A DNA stretch of 64,000 nucleotides, taken from contig CM077832.1 of NCBI GenBank assembly GCA_039720395.1, forward strand, positions 12,107,967 to 12,171,966. The letters run 5' to 3'. The notes below the pieces were generated by a model, which was given only the letters and a program-made list of their open reading frames with translations, ran no database searches and was not told the origin of the DNA. Both the position numbers and the translations under genes were made by a program. This document shows, piece after piece, positions 54,352 through 64,000 of the stretch. The stretch comes from Liquidambar formosana. Its lineage: Eukaryota > Streptophyta > Magnoliopsida > Saxifragales > Altingiaceae. Every line of letters begins with the position of its first letter. The first letter of the stretch is position 1.

Positions 54352-57250
54352 GCACTAAAGCCAATCGACCATGTATCGCATACCTATCTTCTCAAGATGT
54401 TGGTCTTAAACATAACCAATTATGTTTTAAAGCTTTAGTCAGTAGGTCTACAAAAACTTATGTAGATAATATCTTTTGTAATGTATCTATTACCTTTCCA
54501 ATGATTCCTCTAATCACTTGGAATTGCCGCTCTATGTGTTTGGACTTTTGATGAGACCGTAATTCCTATACTTGAGCTACAGACCCATTGTTGTCACAAA
54601 ACAAGGTGTGGGCAACTCAATGGAAGGAACAACTCCAAGTTCTAAATGAACTTATAGATCCAAATAGTCTCCTAGACAATGCGACAATTAATTCACCCTT
54701 AATAATGGAATCCACTGTATCTTTCATACAGTTCTTCCATTAAGTATTTCACCAACTAAAGTGAATATAAAATATACCCCATATGGATTACATCCAAATC
54801 CATATACCCATCTACTATGAGTTTACAATTTCCATATACAATCCAATATTCCAAATTTGAATTGACTGATAACTATTTGTAACAATTACAACATAATAGA
54901 TATCAGGTTCAATACATAGTGTAGAATAAGGCTTCTTAACACTTTAAGAACCTTACTTGTGTTATCCTAGGGCACATGCCCTTGAATAATGAATTCTTAT
55001 CTGAAGTAAATCAGACCTCCCTTAGAATTCTCCATGTTGAACTCCTTCAACATTTCAACTATGTTTGATGATTTGGAGATACTTAGCAATCTATATGATC
55101 TATCTCTATAGATCTTATTGGATGCTTCTGCCAAATCTTTCATGAATTAGTTTTTCTCCAAAAACCAAAACTTTACATTAGATAACATTCATATATCATT
55201 CATAATGATTATGATGTCATCGATACTTAGGATAAAGAAAAACGATCGCACTCCCACTAACCTTTTATACACTCATGGTCCATCTATACAATGAGAGAAA
55301 TCAAACAATTTGATTACTTCAACTTTATAGATGTTTTAATTATGAGAACCTTGTAGTCTATTAATAGACTTCTATAACTTACACACTTTTATGGTTTTTC
55401 ACCATTTGATATAACATCTTTATATCCTTTTTGACATATCTCATATTCAAAATGTGTGTTTATAGATAACAAGATCCAAATGGATTTCAGCATAACTATT
55501 ATCAAACAAGTTTCTTTATAGACAACTTTTTGCCTATGTTGAAAACATTCTTAAATAGCCAAGCCTTTTAGGTCTCTACCTATCCATATTGGATTTAATG
55601 ACTCTAAGTCATTTATCAAGTTGATGTGAAACATCGTCTAGTCATAATCAATAGGATTATCTTGGTGATCTATATCACCAAAGAAAAATTCTTTCACATT
55701 CTAATAGAGATACAATATCTCTCTTATGTTAAGAAATATCCAATTTGATCTATGAAAAGATTGTAGTGTATTTAAGGGTTTTTGTCTTAAGAGAGACAAG
55801 GGTTGGATCTTTGTTCGTTTGTGGCTTTACAGACAATTCTATAAATTCTATCTACTTTTGCATCTTTCTTGAATGAACTCTTTCTCAAGAAAATCCAGCA
55901 AACATCCTAATGGACAACTTTTGTTCATTAGAGTAATAGAAATACTATCCCAACCACTTTTGGGATATACCACAATTCAACACTTACTTGACCTTATTTC
56001 CAGATTATCTACATTATGTTTCCAGACAAACGTAGCACAAGCCCAAGCATTAACTTCTTTAAGTTGGGTTACTTCCCATATCATATCTGATATAATTGGG
56101 ACAAAACTGGAGTGAACCCTAAATTATCAATATGTAGCAATTTTAAGGTATATCCTAGATGGATACATTAGTAAAACTCATCATGGATCAAACCATATCT
56201 TAATAGGGTTCAATTCGTCCTCTTAGATTCACCATTGAGCTATGGTATTCTAAGATGAGTCTACTGTAATTGAATGCATGCTCTACATGACTATATACAT
56301 CACAATGTATTAGTCAAATTATAAATGTAACTCATTCACTTCACCAAGTAAAAGATGGGTTTGGTCATCTCATAACCAAGTCATAATCGTTACATTTAAA
56401 TGAGAGTCTCTACATCTCTTGTATTCTCGGAATACGTTGCATTCGCTCTAATTAGTCATTTAAATTCAGAAATCAAATTTCTAGAATGTCTTAAATGACC
56501 TAGTTAAGAAATAAGTTCCCAAAATTAATCTAGCAACTCTTGCTCTATTAAAATTTTTAAAGGTAACTTATTATCTACTTAACTTTCTGCTTCAATTTAG
56601 ATTACACTAGAATCCAAAAACCAAGAAGCAAAACTAACCAACAATTTAGTTTAGAGCATGAACCAAAACTTCAAAAGTTTGGTTCTTCTAGGAAGACTGA
56701 TACTTATCAAGTTCCCTTTACAATACCTTATGTTTACTACAAAATAATTATATTTCTTTGTCTTTGACTTTTCAAGACTTGATTTCCTCTATGCTTCCAT
56801 TTTAAATCACATCTAGCTTCTCAAGCTATTCTATGTGATTAATCATTTTTCAAAAGAATGATTATTAATAAACAACTTTTATTACATCATAGTCTAGAAG
56901 AAGTCCTTTATAAGTACTATACTTTATAGTATTATTTTACTCACCATACAACCTTTGTATGTGATGTAGGACATCAAAGGCATTTGCATTGACTAATTTT
57001 GCTTCTGAAGCTCATTAGTCATCAATACTATCATATAGCATGGCAACAAGATGCCAATTGTGCATAGTGTCTTTTTCTTCTTAGGATGTTTTATGGAGGG
57101 CCTTTAAGAAAAGACCTAATAGCATATGAACAATCTTTTGAAATTAAGAACAATTCTCAATTTCCTAAGTCAATCAAAGAAATCGGGTTTAGTCAAACTA
57201 TCAATATCCTATATATTAGGAAATAGGGGTTTTGAGGTGAGTAATTAGGT
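54352..57250 (-). pseudogene. Decayed copia pol (RNase H, RT remnants)
   Basis: On the - strand near 54430-54600 a frame reads LFCDNNGSVAQ, a stop, then RSHQKSKHIERQF and later DLLTKAL, which is the RNase H end of copia pol. Just upstream (about 54620-54770) is a broken version of the EAEYVA...LGVVPSIELP block. Near 55200-55240 ILSIDDIIIIMNDI corresponds to the RT catalytic region, with Ser-Ile in place of Tyr-Val before the two Asp. Stops and frameshifts are everywhere. Integrase could not be placed with confidence, and the left limit is approximate. Confidence 0.65.
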
Positions 57251-57410
57251 AATCTACATAAACAGAGAATTAGATTTCATTTTTATCCATAATGATTGGG
57301 TCTTTAATCATATGGTACCTCCCACTATTTTATCAAATTCCATACACCCTCTAATGGAATTCGGGAATCTCATTCCTAATGGGGATTGGGGTCCCACTGT
57401 GACCTAGAAG

Positions 57411-57616
57411 CCTCACATGTTAGTTTCTTGGCTTCTAACCCACAATAAGAAGACAACTCTTTGTCTATTGCTTCATAAGCAAGTTCCAATCGTTTTGCCT
57501 CTAGGGAACATACACCTCACATGTTAGTTTCTTGGAATACTTCCCTAGTTAAGTTAAACCCATCATTCACACAGGTATGTTTCGCCAAATATATACCTCA
57601 CATGTTAGTTTCTTGG
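57411..57616. repeat. Dispersed 21-bp motif, three copies
   Basis: CCTCACATGTTAGTTTCTTG(G) occurs at 57411, 57515 and 57596, spaced 104 and 81 bp, and a weaker form follows at about 57643. The sequences between copies are not alike, so this is not a simple tandem array. Confidence 0.75.
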
Positions 57617-58926
57617 TATATACCAGTTTAGGCACCCCATGATATCTCATATGTGATAGTTTCAAGTAATGTCTTTAACATGGGTAGCTCCTACATGTCT
57701 GCAGCCAGGTACCCACATTAAGGGACGTTAGATGATCCTATAATGATGGAAGGCAATGAAGAATTCATTCCCCAATGACTTCTCCATTTTCAACTTAATA
57801 TTAAATAAGAGGGGTTTTAAAGGGTCTCATCAAATTAATATGCATCCTATGTATCAAAATTTAAATATATAAATTATGCTATTTATAATCGTACATCTCA
57901 TGCTATTATAAATCATACATCGCATGCTATTATATATCAACATATATAAAGTACCATATTTTGATATTAGTCCCTAAGTGAATAGGTAACATATACCAAA
58001 CTATAGTATTGGAGCTAATACAATTATCTCATAAATTAAAGCTCCCACTATGATGATTATGGACTTTGAGAGGATTCAATCCAAGCCAATAGATTGAATC
58101 CAAGGTCTAAGGTGGGTGTAGGTGATCGTAAAATAAACCATTCGTAACATGCATGCTTTCTTGAAAAACTTCTCTAAGCTTTTAAGTCCTTCAATCTGCT
58201 CCCTTGGCTTGATGGTCTCCACCATTGGCTTGTTGGGCTCCATCATACTCCTTTGGGTCCACCATGCTCCTTAGTGCACTCTCGATTACATAACATTTAC
58301 ATAATATATAGAAAGGGATACATAAGGGGAATGTGGGGTACATAAGAGAATGATAGAGAGAGAGGGTAGGTGGCATGCAAGCCCTAAATAATAAATTACA
58401 TCACCATAATAAAATTACAACTCTTGAAAAATTATTACAACCCATTCATAAGACGGCCAATCACAATTGGTTTAAGGGGTATAGTCCATAATCATCATCC
58501 AAACACAAACATACAATCTCATTGCATAATGTGAAGAAAAATTGTAAGCATTAAAACATATGGGCATTATGGTAATTCTCTTGAATGATTTACATTAATC
58601 TCATTAATGCATCCTAATCTTATTAGGTTTAAACAAAAATATCCAGAATTAAATAAAGTCTTAACATTTAAGACATTTAGTTTCAATTAATCAAATTAAC
58701 AGAAACATATAAAGTTTCCTAAAATGACTCTAATATCCAATATTAGGGTTTCCTTATTTAAATAAAACAATTTCATTTAATTAAGAATTTCCAGATTTTA
58801 ATTTAATCCCTAATTGTGTTTTAAACCATTTAAAACATTATAAAATTAATCAATATTAATTAAATAATTAATATAGGAATTAAATAAAATCATTAAATGA
58901 TGAATTAGTGTATTAGGGTTTCCTAA

Positions 58927-58974
58927 AACCCTAAACCCTAAATGCATAACCCTAAACCCTAAATGCAAGCCCTA
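58927..58974. repeat. Short telomere-like CCCTAAA run
   Basis: Two blocks of ACCCTAAACCCTAAA separated by TGCATA. This is only about four and a half telomere units inside a retroelement, so it is more likely a local word bias than a true telomere remnant. Confidence 0.5.
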
Positions 58975-60697
58975 ATCATTAAATGCCTTATGATTGGTCA
59001 TTTAATGTCCAATCATTAAAACCCTAGGTTCATATGGTATTAATAAAAGGGATTAGGGTTTAATTAATGCCAAATAGGGTATTAATTACCCTTAATTAAT
59101 TACACTAATTAGGGTTTCCAAAACCCTAACCCTAGACATCATTAATGGTATTAATTAGGCCCTAACAATCAATAACCATGATTGGTCATTTAATGACCAA
59201 TCATTAACTCTTAATTAAGGTAATTAATATTCCAATTAGGGTTTTAATTAATGCCATAATGAAATTAGGGTTTCATCATTAACTCAAAATTAGGGTTTTA
59301 TCCTTAACTCTATGCAGCCGTCATTACCAGGGGGCTGCCTGAGCTTGGTTAGGCTGCCATGGCCACCAACGACTGTGGGAGGCCATGGCCAGCCATGGGA
59401 GAACATCCTAGGGGTGTGGGACAAGCCTCTGGACATGTGAGAAGTGGTGGAAGTGGCTGCCATCATCAAGAACAATCAGGGTTTCCAAAACCCAATGCTG
59501 GAGCCATTGTTGCAGACCTTGAAGGTCACAATAGCTTCTAAATCCTTATCAATTCGACTCCTCCATTGAAATCAGCTTTTGTATCATGTCCCTACATGAA
59601 ATACTAAGCTAATAGAAGAGGTTTGGATGATCAAATCATCACCAATTGTTCTAAACAATTAAAACAACAGTAGGCTGCCCAGAATTTGACAGCACACTGT
59701 CCATGGTCAGAAATTGATTTAAAACCCAGCAAGATGAATGAATTAGGCTACCAAACGAATTTTCCCAGTATCCTACATGTCTTAGGAAACTAATGCAATT
59801 GGTTTCATGCAATTTGGAGTTCCCTAACTCAAGTTCTAATCAAAACTCCATTGATGACTTTTCTGCAGAGAAAATCTGCTATGCTGTTCATGAAAAATTT
59901 TCAAACTTTTTGAATCTTTTTCCATCAAAACCTTTTTGAAACTTAAAGAAAATCATATACACATGATATATAATGATCCTACAATGATCTTCCATCATAA
60001 ATACAGCAGCTTTAATTAGAATTAATTGCAAGAACCTTAGGGTTCTAAAACCCAGATTCAGCCTCCATGGTGTTCTTCTCCTTCTTCCTTCTGTTCTAGC
60101 ATCTTAATCCAATTATGATGCATCTAAATTCTTGGGAACCTTTCCCTACCATGTCTAGAACATAAGCCAAGTGGTGGCAACCATTGCCATGCCTTTGATC
60201 TCCATCAATAACTCAAAGTTGTGGCTATTGCATCATTCCCGAGCAAAACTGTCTTTCCAGACAGCCTATAGTAAAAAATTCATAACTTTCACTACAGAAC
60301 TCGGATTGACGCACCGTTTGTTGGGTTGGAAAGCTTATTCAAAGAGCTTTCTAATCATATATGGCTCGAAAATTTTGGAGAAGAACTCTGAATTCGGCAG
60401 GCAAAACAAGATGACGGTTTTTCATGGCTACCATGAAAACTGTTCATAACAGTTTTATAAAACCCTAGTTTCCTTATTCTTCTTCTCCAAACTCAAACCC
60501 TATGCAACCTATTGCATCCATGGCTACACTTAACCATCACTTAGAAGAGGAGAAGAAGAGAATTGACCTAGGGTTCCAAACCCTAGGTTCAGCCATGGAG
60601 GAAAACCAATTATGCAGAAAAATTTTCCAGATTTTTGAATCATTCAACTACACCATTATTACCAGCCCATATGTATTTTGTATTATGCATAATCATG

Positions 60698-60709
60698 GCT
60701 CTGATACCA
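60698..60709 (-). promoter_or_regulatory. Primer binding site (initiator tRNA-Met)
   Basis: On the - strand TGGTATCAGAGC follows the 5' LTR end (CCCAACA) after a single spacer base. It is complementary to the 3' end of plant initiator tRNA-Met, and it fixes the element's orientation. Confidence 0.9.
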
Positions 60710-60710
60710 C

Positions 60711-62361
60711 TGTTGGGAATCGAACAAGAGGGAAAAATACAAAGGCGGAATATAAAAATTTTTCCTACGATTCCCAATCCCATGAATCTAACTATGCATA
60801 ACACAAAATCAAACCCTAACTACAAAGAGGGTTAGAACACTTACAGAATTTTTGTCTTCTCCTTTTTGCTCCAAGCTTTGACTCCGGACAGCGGTGAATG
60901 AGCAGCCCAAGTGTGCTGCCGCCAACGGTATCCACACCTAGCTAAAGCTTCAAGTCCTTTCCTCCTTTTCCTTGTTGTTGCTAGTGTAGGAGAAGAGAGG
61001 AGAGAGAGAGAGGGAGGCTGGAAATTCTGGCCAGCCCTTGGGGAGTTCAACTTATGATGATGTCACATATCATAGTGTGACTTATATAGTCCACACTAAG
61101 AGGGCCGGCCCTAGGGGGAAACCCTATTAGGGTTTTATGCAATTTCTCTAAATTGCACAATAACCCCTATAAATTATATCAAATATAAATAGGCCTCAAA
61201 GAACTATTCTTTATGCACTCATACCCTTTCTCTCATAGACTTTAAAGCTCATCTTGCATGATCAGTGTGTGACCCATTGGGTTCACATCATCAAGTAGTA
61301 GGAATAGCACGAGGTGTGCACAATGGAACTCTTTCCATTTAGGGTCTAATTGGAACTCCTTCCAATTCCCTAATTGATTATAACTCACTTATATCAATTA
61401 GGGCTTCTACTAACCATGAGTAACACCTAGCATATGGCTCATGGTGTGGTCCTTAATGAGGTGAATAGTCATTTACAAAGAACCCTTCTGTTATAGTTTA
61501 TAGGTTACAATTGCATCCTTCCTTCAACACAATGTCTCCAATTGAACAAATAGGACATGGAAGTCTGTCAAGTCCCTAGTTCAATTACTTTATACTCATT
61601 CATAGATATCAACTCATTGATGAACTCATGAAACTCTTTTCATATTCATCCTACCATGGCCATGGATTTAATGAGTTATATTAAGAATGCTATATGAGAC
61701 ATTCTCTCTCTTTTTCCTAAGAGTGATGGATCCCTTGTTGATCACTCACATGCCTTCATACACATAGCAGTAGGGCCAATGAACACCTTTGCAGATCCCT
61801 GAATAGGATCTGCACTTAGTGTTATCAAACTTCTAAAGCTACATGCATAAGGCAACTATGGTGTCTCAGGTCTAAGGATTACTTGTACCACTATAACAAT
61901 GAGAAACTGATTGACAGGCAGGATAAAACTCCATTCAGTTTATCTCATATCTTTGGTCACATTCAGTGTACCTATTCTTATAATAGGCACCCACTTGTTG
62001 GTTGTAGTGTCTCCACACAAATAGCTTGAGACAAGCTATCCTCCTATAGAGTCAACCTAACAAGTGCTAAGTCCTATGGTTCATTACTGTCCATCATAGT
62101 GAACCTTCAACTAGGAATGCTTAAGGAGTTTAGTACAGAGATATATCTATAGTCTCAAAATTACAACTCTTTGTAATTCCATATTCTCAACTCTAACTCC
62201 ATGGACATATTATGTAAATATAAATGATGCATATAAACATAATAGAATAAGCCCTTTTATTAAATCAATAATAAATGTGACATACATAAATGAAATCAAA
62301 TGATTGTTCCTAATCCTTAAACAATCATCTCTATGATTGGCTCTAGGGCATAATCCTAACA
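60711..62361 (-). repeat. 5' LTR of the copia element
   Basis: About 1651 bp, the partner of 52691-54340. On the - strand it runs from TGTTAGGATTATG to CCCAACA. No clear TATA box was singled out. Near-identity with its partner indicates recent insertion. Confidence 0.9.
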
Positions 62362-62366
62362 AAGAA

Positions 62367-62698
62367 GCCACCCTAGAGTACACCTAGATCGACAGCAGCT
62401 AGACAGAAGGATGAGCGAACAGAGAAGGAATGTTTCAAGCCCTAGAAAGAACTCAAACATAGAAGGAACGTTTTTCTTTTTTGCTTCATATCTGTTTGCT
62501 TCTTATTTTTCTAAACGGGTCCCGATGGGTCTGCTTGTAAACCCAGAATCGCCCAATTATAATTGGGTTGGATTTGGGTAACCCAATAACAACCCATTTA
62601 ACAATATATCATTACCCAAACCCATTTATTGGGGGTGGGTTTGGGTCCAATTTTCCAGGCCTACTTCTACTATAACTCTATAAGGCAGTAGTTAGGTT
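62367..62698. other. Flank of the copia element with hAT-like GGGT-rich block
   Basis: No gene. At about 62510-62670 there are repeated GGGTTTGGGT/ACCCAA words (for example TTGGGTTGGATTTGGGTAAC), the composition seen at ends of some plant hAT relatives. No target duplication could be defined. Confidence 0.4.
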
Positions 62699-63047
62699 TT
62701 AAATCTTGGACTCTTTTTCTTAAATATTGTTTTTTATTAATTTATTCTATCTTTGGTGTGATTTTCAAGTTTATTCCAGAACACCGACAAAATGTGGTAC
62801 TAGTAATGTTTTTATTAAAATCGTGCCTAGCAATCACGTTTTTATGTTGGAACTATTTTGCCAATTGTATGAGTCGTCATATACCCAACATAAAACGTGT
62901 GCTAGCAATGATTTTAATAAAATGTGACTTGTAACCACGTTTTATCAGTGTTCCGGAATAAACTTGAAAATCACACCAAAAGCATAATAAATTAATTTTT
63001 TTTAAAAAAAAAACAATATTTAGGGGAAAAAGCCTTAAATCTTGGAC
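62699..63047. mobile_element. Hairpin (Mutator-like) element with target duplication
   Basis: Two arms of about 150 bp are inverted, separated by a short loop near 62866-62881. The ends read CTCTTTTTCTTAAATATTG on the left and GGCTTTTTCCCCTAAATATTG from the right, with TTGGTGTGATTTTCAAGTTT shared further in. Direct repeats TTAAATCTTGGAC flank it (62699-62711 and 63035-63047). If the terminus begins with GG, the duplication is the 9-bp TTAAATCTT, as made by Mutator-like transposases. It has no coding capacity. Confidence 0.8.
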
Positions 63048-63270
63048 ACATGATAAAGTTGATGCACAACTCATGAAGGGGAATTGAAAATGTAGGACTG
63101 TGGTGATTGAAATGGAGGAGAGGGTTCTTTGGGTTGATAGATGGCAGTAGGGATGTCTTTCAAACGTGTCATGCATTGAATATAGTATGGTAGATACTTT
63201 TGGTTTGAGTCAGTGTGGACCTTATAATAAAATGATTACTCATTAGCTGCACCTTACAGTATGATTGAAG

Positions 63271-63315
63271 TGTGTGTGTGTGTGTATATCTATATATATA
63301 TATATATATATATAT
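63271..63315. repeat. Compound (TG)n(TA)n microsatellite
   Basis: About seven TG units run into about fifteen TA units, with one CTA interruption. Confidence 0.85.
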
Positions 63316-63737
63316 TAGATATGGGCACACTTGCATTGCACGAGAATAATATTAAAATAATAAAAGATATATGAAAATTCATAAATTATCAAAATATATA
63401 TCTATAATTATTATTTGTTACTTTTTGTTGAAAACATATATAATGTTCTTAATATATATCTCATTTAGGTCATTATAATAGATGCTCAACACAATAAGTC
63501 AAACTTCCTTCGGGTTTGTGCTATTGCTAGTTCTTTAGCTGTGCTGACTAGTGGCAATCCTTTAGGTCATTGTCCATCGATCTCCTAAACCATTTCATCC
63601 ACACACTTGTTCCTATGGCTATTGCCAAATATATGTGTACGTAAAACCTTTTAACTTTCTTCTTGCAAGGCTGCAATTGGCCCGTGATTCTTGTAGCCTC
63701 TCCAAACCATTTGGAGACAATAACCTATACGTTCATC
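63316..63737. other. Intergenic AT-rich stretch
   Basis: Nothing recognisable as a gene or element on either strand. Confidence 0.4.
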
Positions 63738-63860
63738 TTTTTGGGAGTAATTTCCAATAAGGATCTTTTGACTACAAACTTATACTAGTTTGTATAGGTT
63801 TATAGTAGAGTTAGTAGTCATTTTGTTTCAATTCAATAGTCAAAACATAATTCCCAAAAA
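63738..63860. mobile_element. Small MITE, about 123 bp
   Basis: The ends TTTTTGGGAGTAATT and (from the right) TTTTTGGGAATTATG are inverted, and TCTTTTGACTAC pairs with a TTTTGACTATTG block. The interior AGAGTTAGTAGTCATTTTG has the motif shared with the elements at 26699 and 32940. Confidence 0.55.
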
Positions 63861-64000
63861 TGTGTATGCATAGGTAATTGTCCCAACCATCTATTGATCC
63901 ATTTGTTCATTCATACTATTATACTCCCAGCAGTGGTTACTGTCACCCCTTAGTTTAATTTGCACCGTACCCCCACTTTGATCTTTTAGGGTTTTATAAA

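Larger units (their letters stand above)
57251..60697 (-). other. Non-coding or fully decayed 5' internal region of the copia element
   Basis: It should hold gag and the start of pol, but I recognise no capsid, zinc knuckle or protease. The stretch contains a triple 21-bp motif (57411-57616), very AT-rich DNA at 57840-58030 and 58600-59290 with many GGGTTT/AAACCC words, and a short telomere-like run at 58927. Open frames are all short. Confidence 0.5.
52686..62366 (-). mobile_element. Ty1/copia LTR retrotransposon with 5-bp target duplication
   Basis: The element body is 52691-62361, flanked by AAGAA on both sides (52686-52690 and 62362-62366). On the - strand it starts TGTTAGGATTATGCCCTAGA and the LTR ends CGATTCCCAACA. 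A primer site for initiator tRNA-Met and a GTGGGAGA polypurine tract lie at the expected places. Pol is recognisable only as fragments. No open frame over about 100 codons is coherent, so the copy cannot encode its own proteins. Confidence 0.9.

Noticed and set aside
58927..58974. Interstitial telomere
   Set aside because: Fewer than five units with an interruption, inside a retroelement; too short to infer a fusion or repair event.
52821..61050. Pair of 69-codon frames, one in each copia LTR
   Set aside because: They are identical because the LTRs are identical. They are short, Ser/Arg-rich and lack a domain; LTRs are not expected to code.
52477..62400. A host gene split by the copia insertion
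   Set aside because: The small frame ending at 52674 stops before the insertion site, and no continuing frame or domain is seen after 62367.
1..64000. tRNA or rRNA genes
   Set aside because: No tRNA cloverleaf or rRNA segment was recognised on either strand; the tRNA-like pieces are the SINE promoter region and the primer site of the copia element.

Overview
The window is nuclear DNA of a flowering plant. It is AT-rich, has intron-containing genes with GT/AG splice sites, and carries a dense, layered set of plant transposons: Ty3/gypsy of the Tat/Ogre type, Ty1/copia, an L1-type LINE, hAT, Mutator-like hairpin elements, MITEs and a SINE. The species cannot be named from the sequence. One 100-base run of N (35185-35284) is a scaffold gap.

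Left part (1-35 kb), gene-bearing. (1) An intact-looking allene oxide cyclase gene (jasmonate biosynthesis, plastid) at 2989-4043, with three exons and a GC-AG second intron. A tandem duplicate of its promoter and 3' flank survives at about 6489-8416, but the gene body is gone. (2) A five-exon conserved plant gene of unknown function at 13396-23403, behind two closely spaced G-boxes. Its 5.8-kb first intron holds a decayed LINE, itself split by a 1.18-kb hAT element with an 8-bp target duplication. A SINE with a 13-bp target duplication sits in its third intron. (3) A second conserved plant gene at 30369-34081, whose exon structure is clear but whose third and fourth exons carry several small frameshifts; it is either a pseudogene or a run of sequence errors.

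Middle part (35.3-52.3 kb): a large Tat/Ogre-type Ty3/gypsy element on the + strand. Its 5' LTR is cut by the gap. Gag is missing. Protease, reverse transcriptase, RNase H, a second (archaeal-type) RNase H and integrase are recognisable but broken. Between integrase and the 3' LTR lie two antisense genes, one DUF7745-like and one plant-mobile-domain gene with introns. Further on come two tandem-repeat arrays (155-bp and 80-bp units) and a 3.6-kb 3' LTR. An 80-bp GC-rich double palindrome occurs in the LTR upstream of its TATA box, again upstream of the TATA box of one antisense gene, and in diverged form upstream of the other. This looks like a promoter module shared by the LTR and its passenger genes. 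Just beyond the 3' LTR is an inverted piece of a related LTR.

Right part (52.7-62.4 kb): a Ty1/copia element on the - strand with 1.65-kb LTRs that are almost identical, a 5-bp target duplication (AAGAA), a tRNA-Met primer site and a polypurine tract, but an internal region whose pol is riddled with stops. The element moved recently although its genes were probably dead, so it was likely mobilised in trans. The last 1.6 kb holds a hairpin Mutator-like element, a microsatellite and a small MITE.
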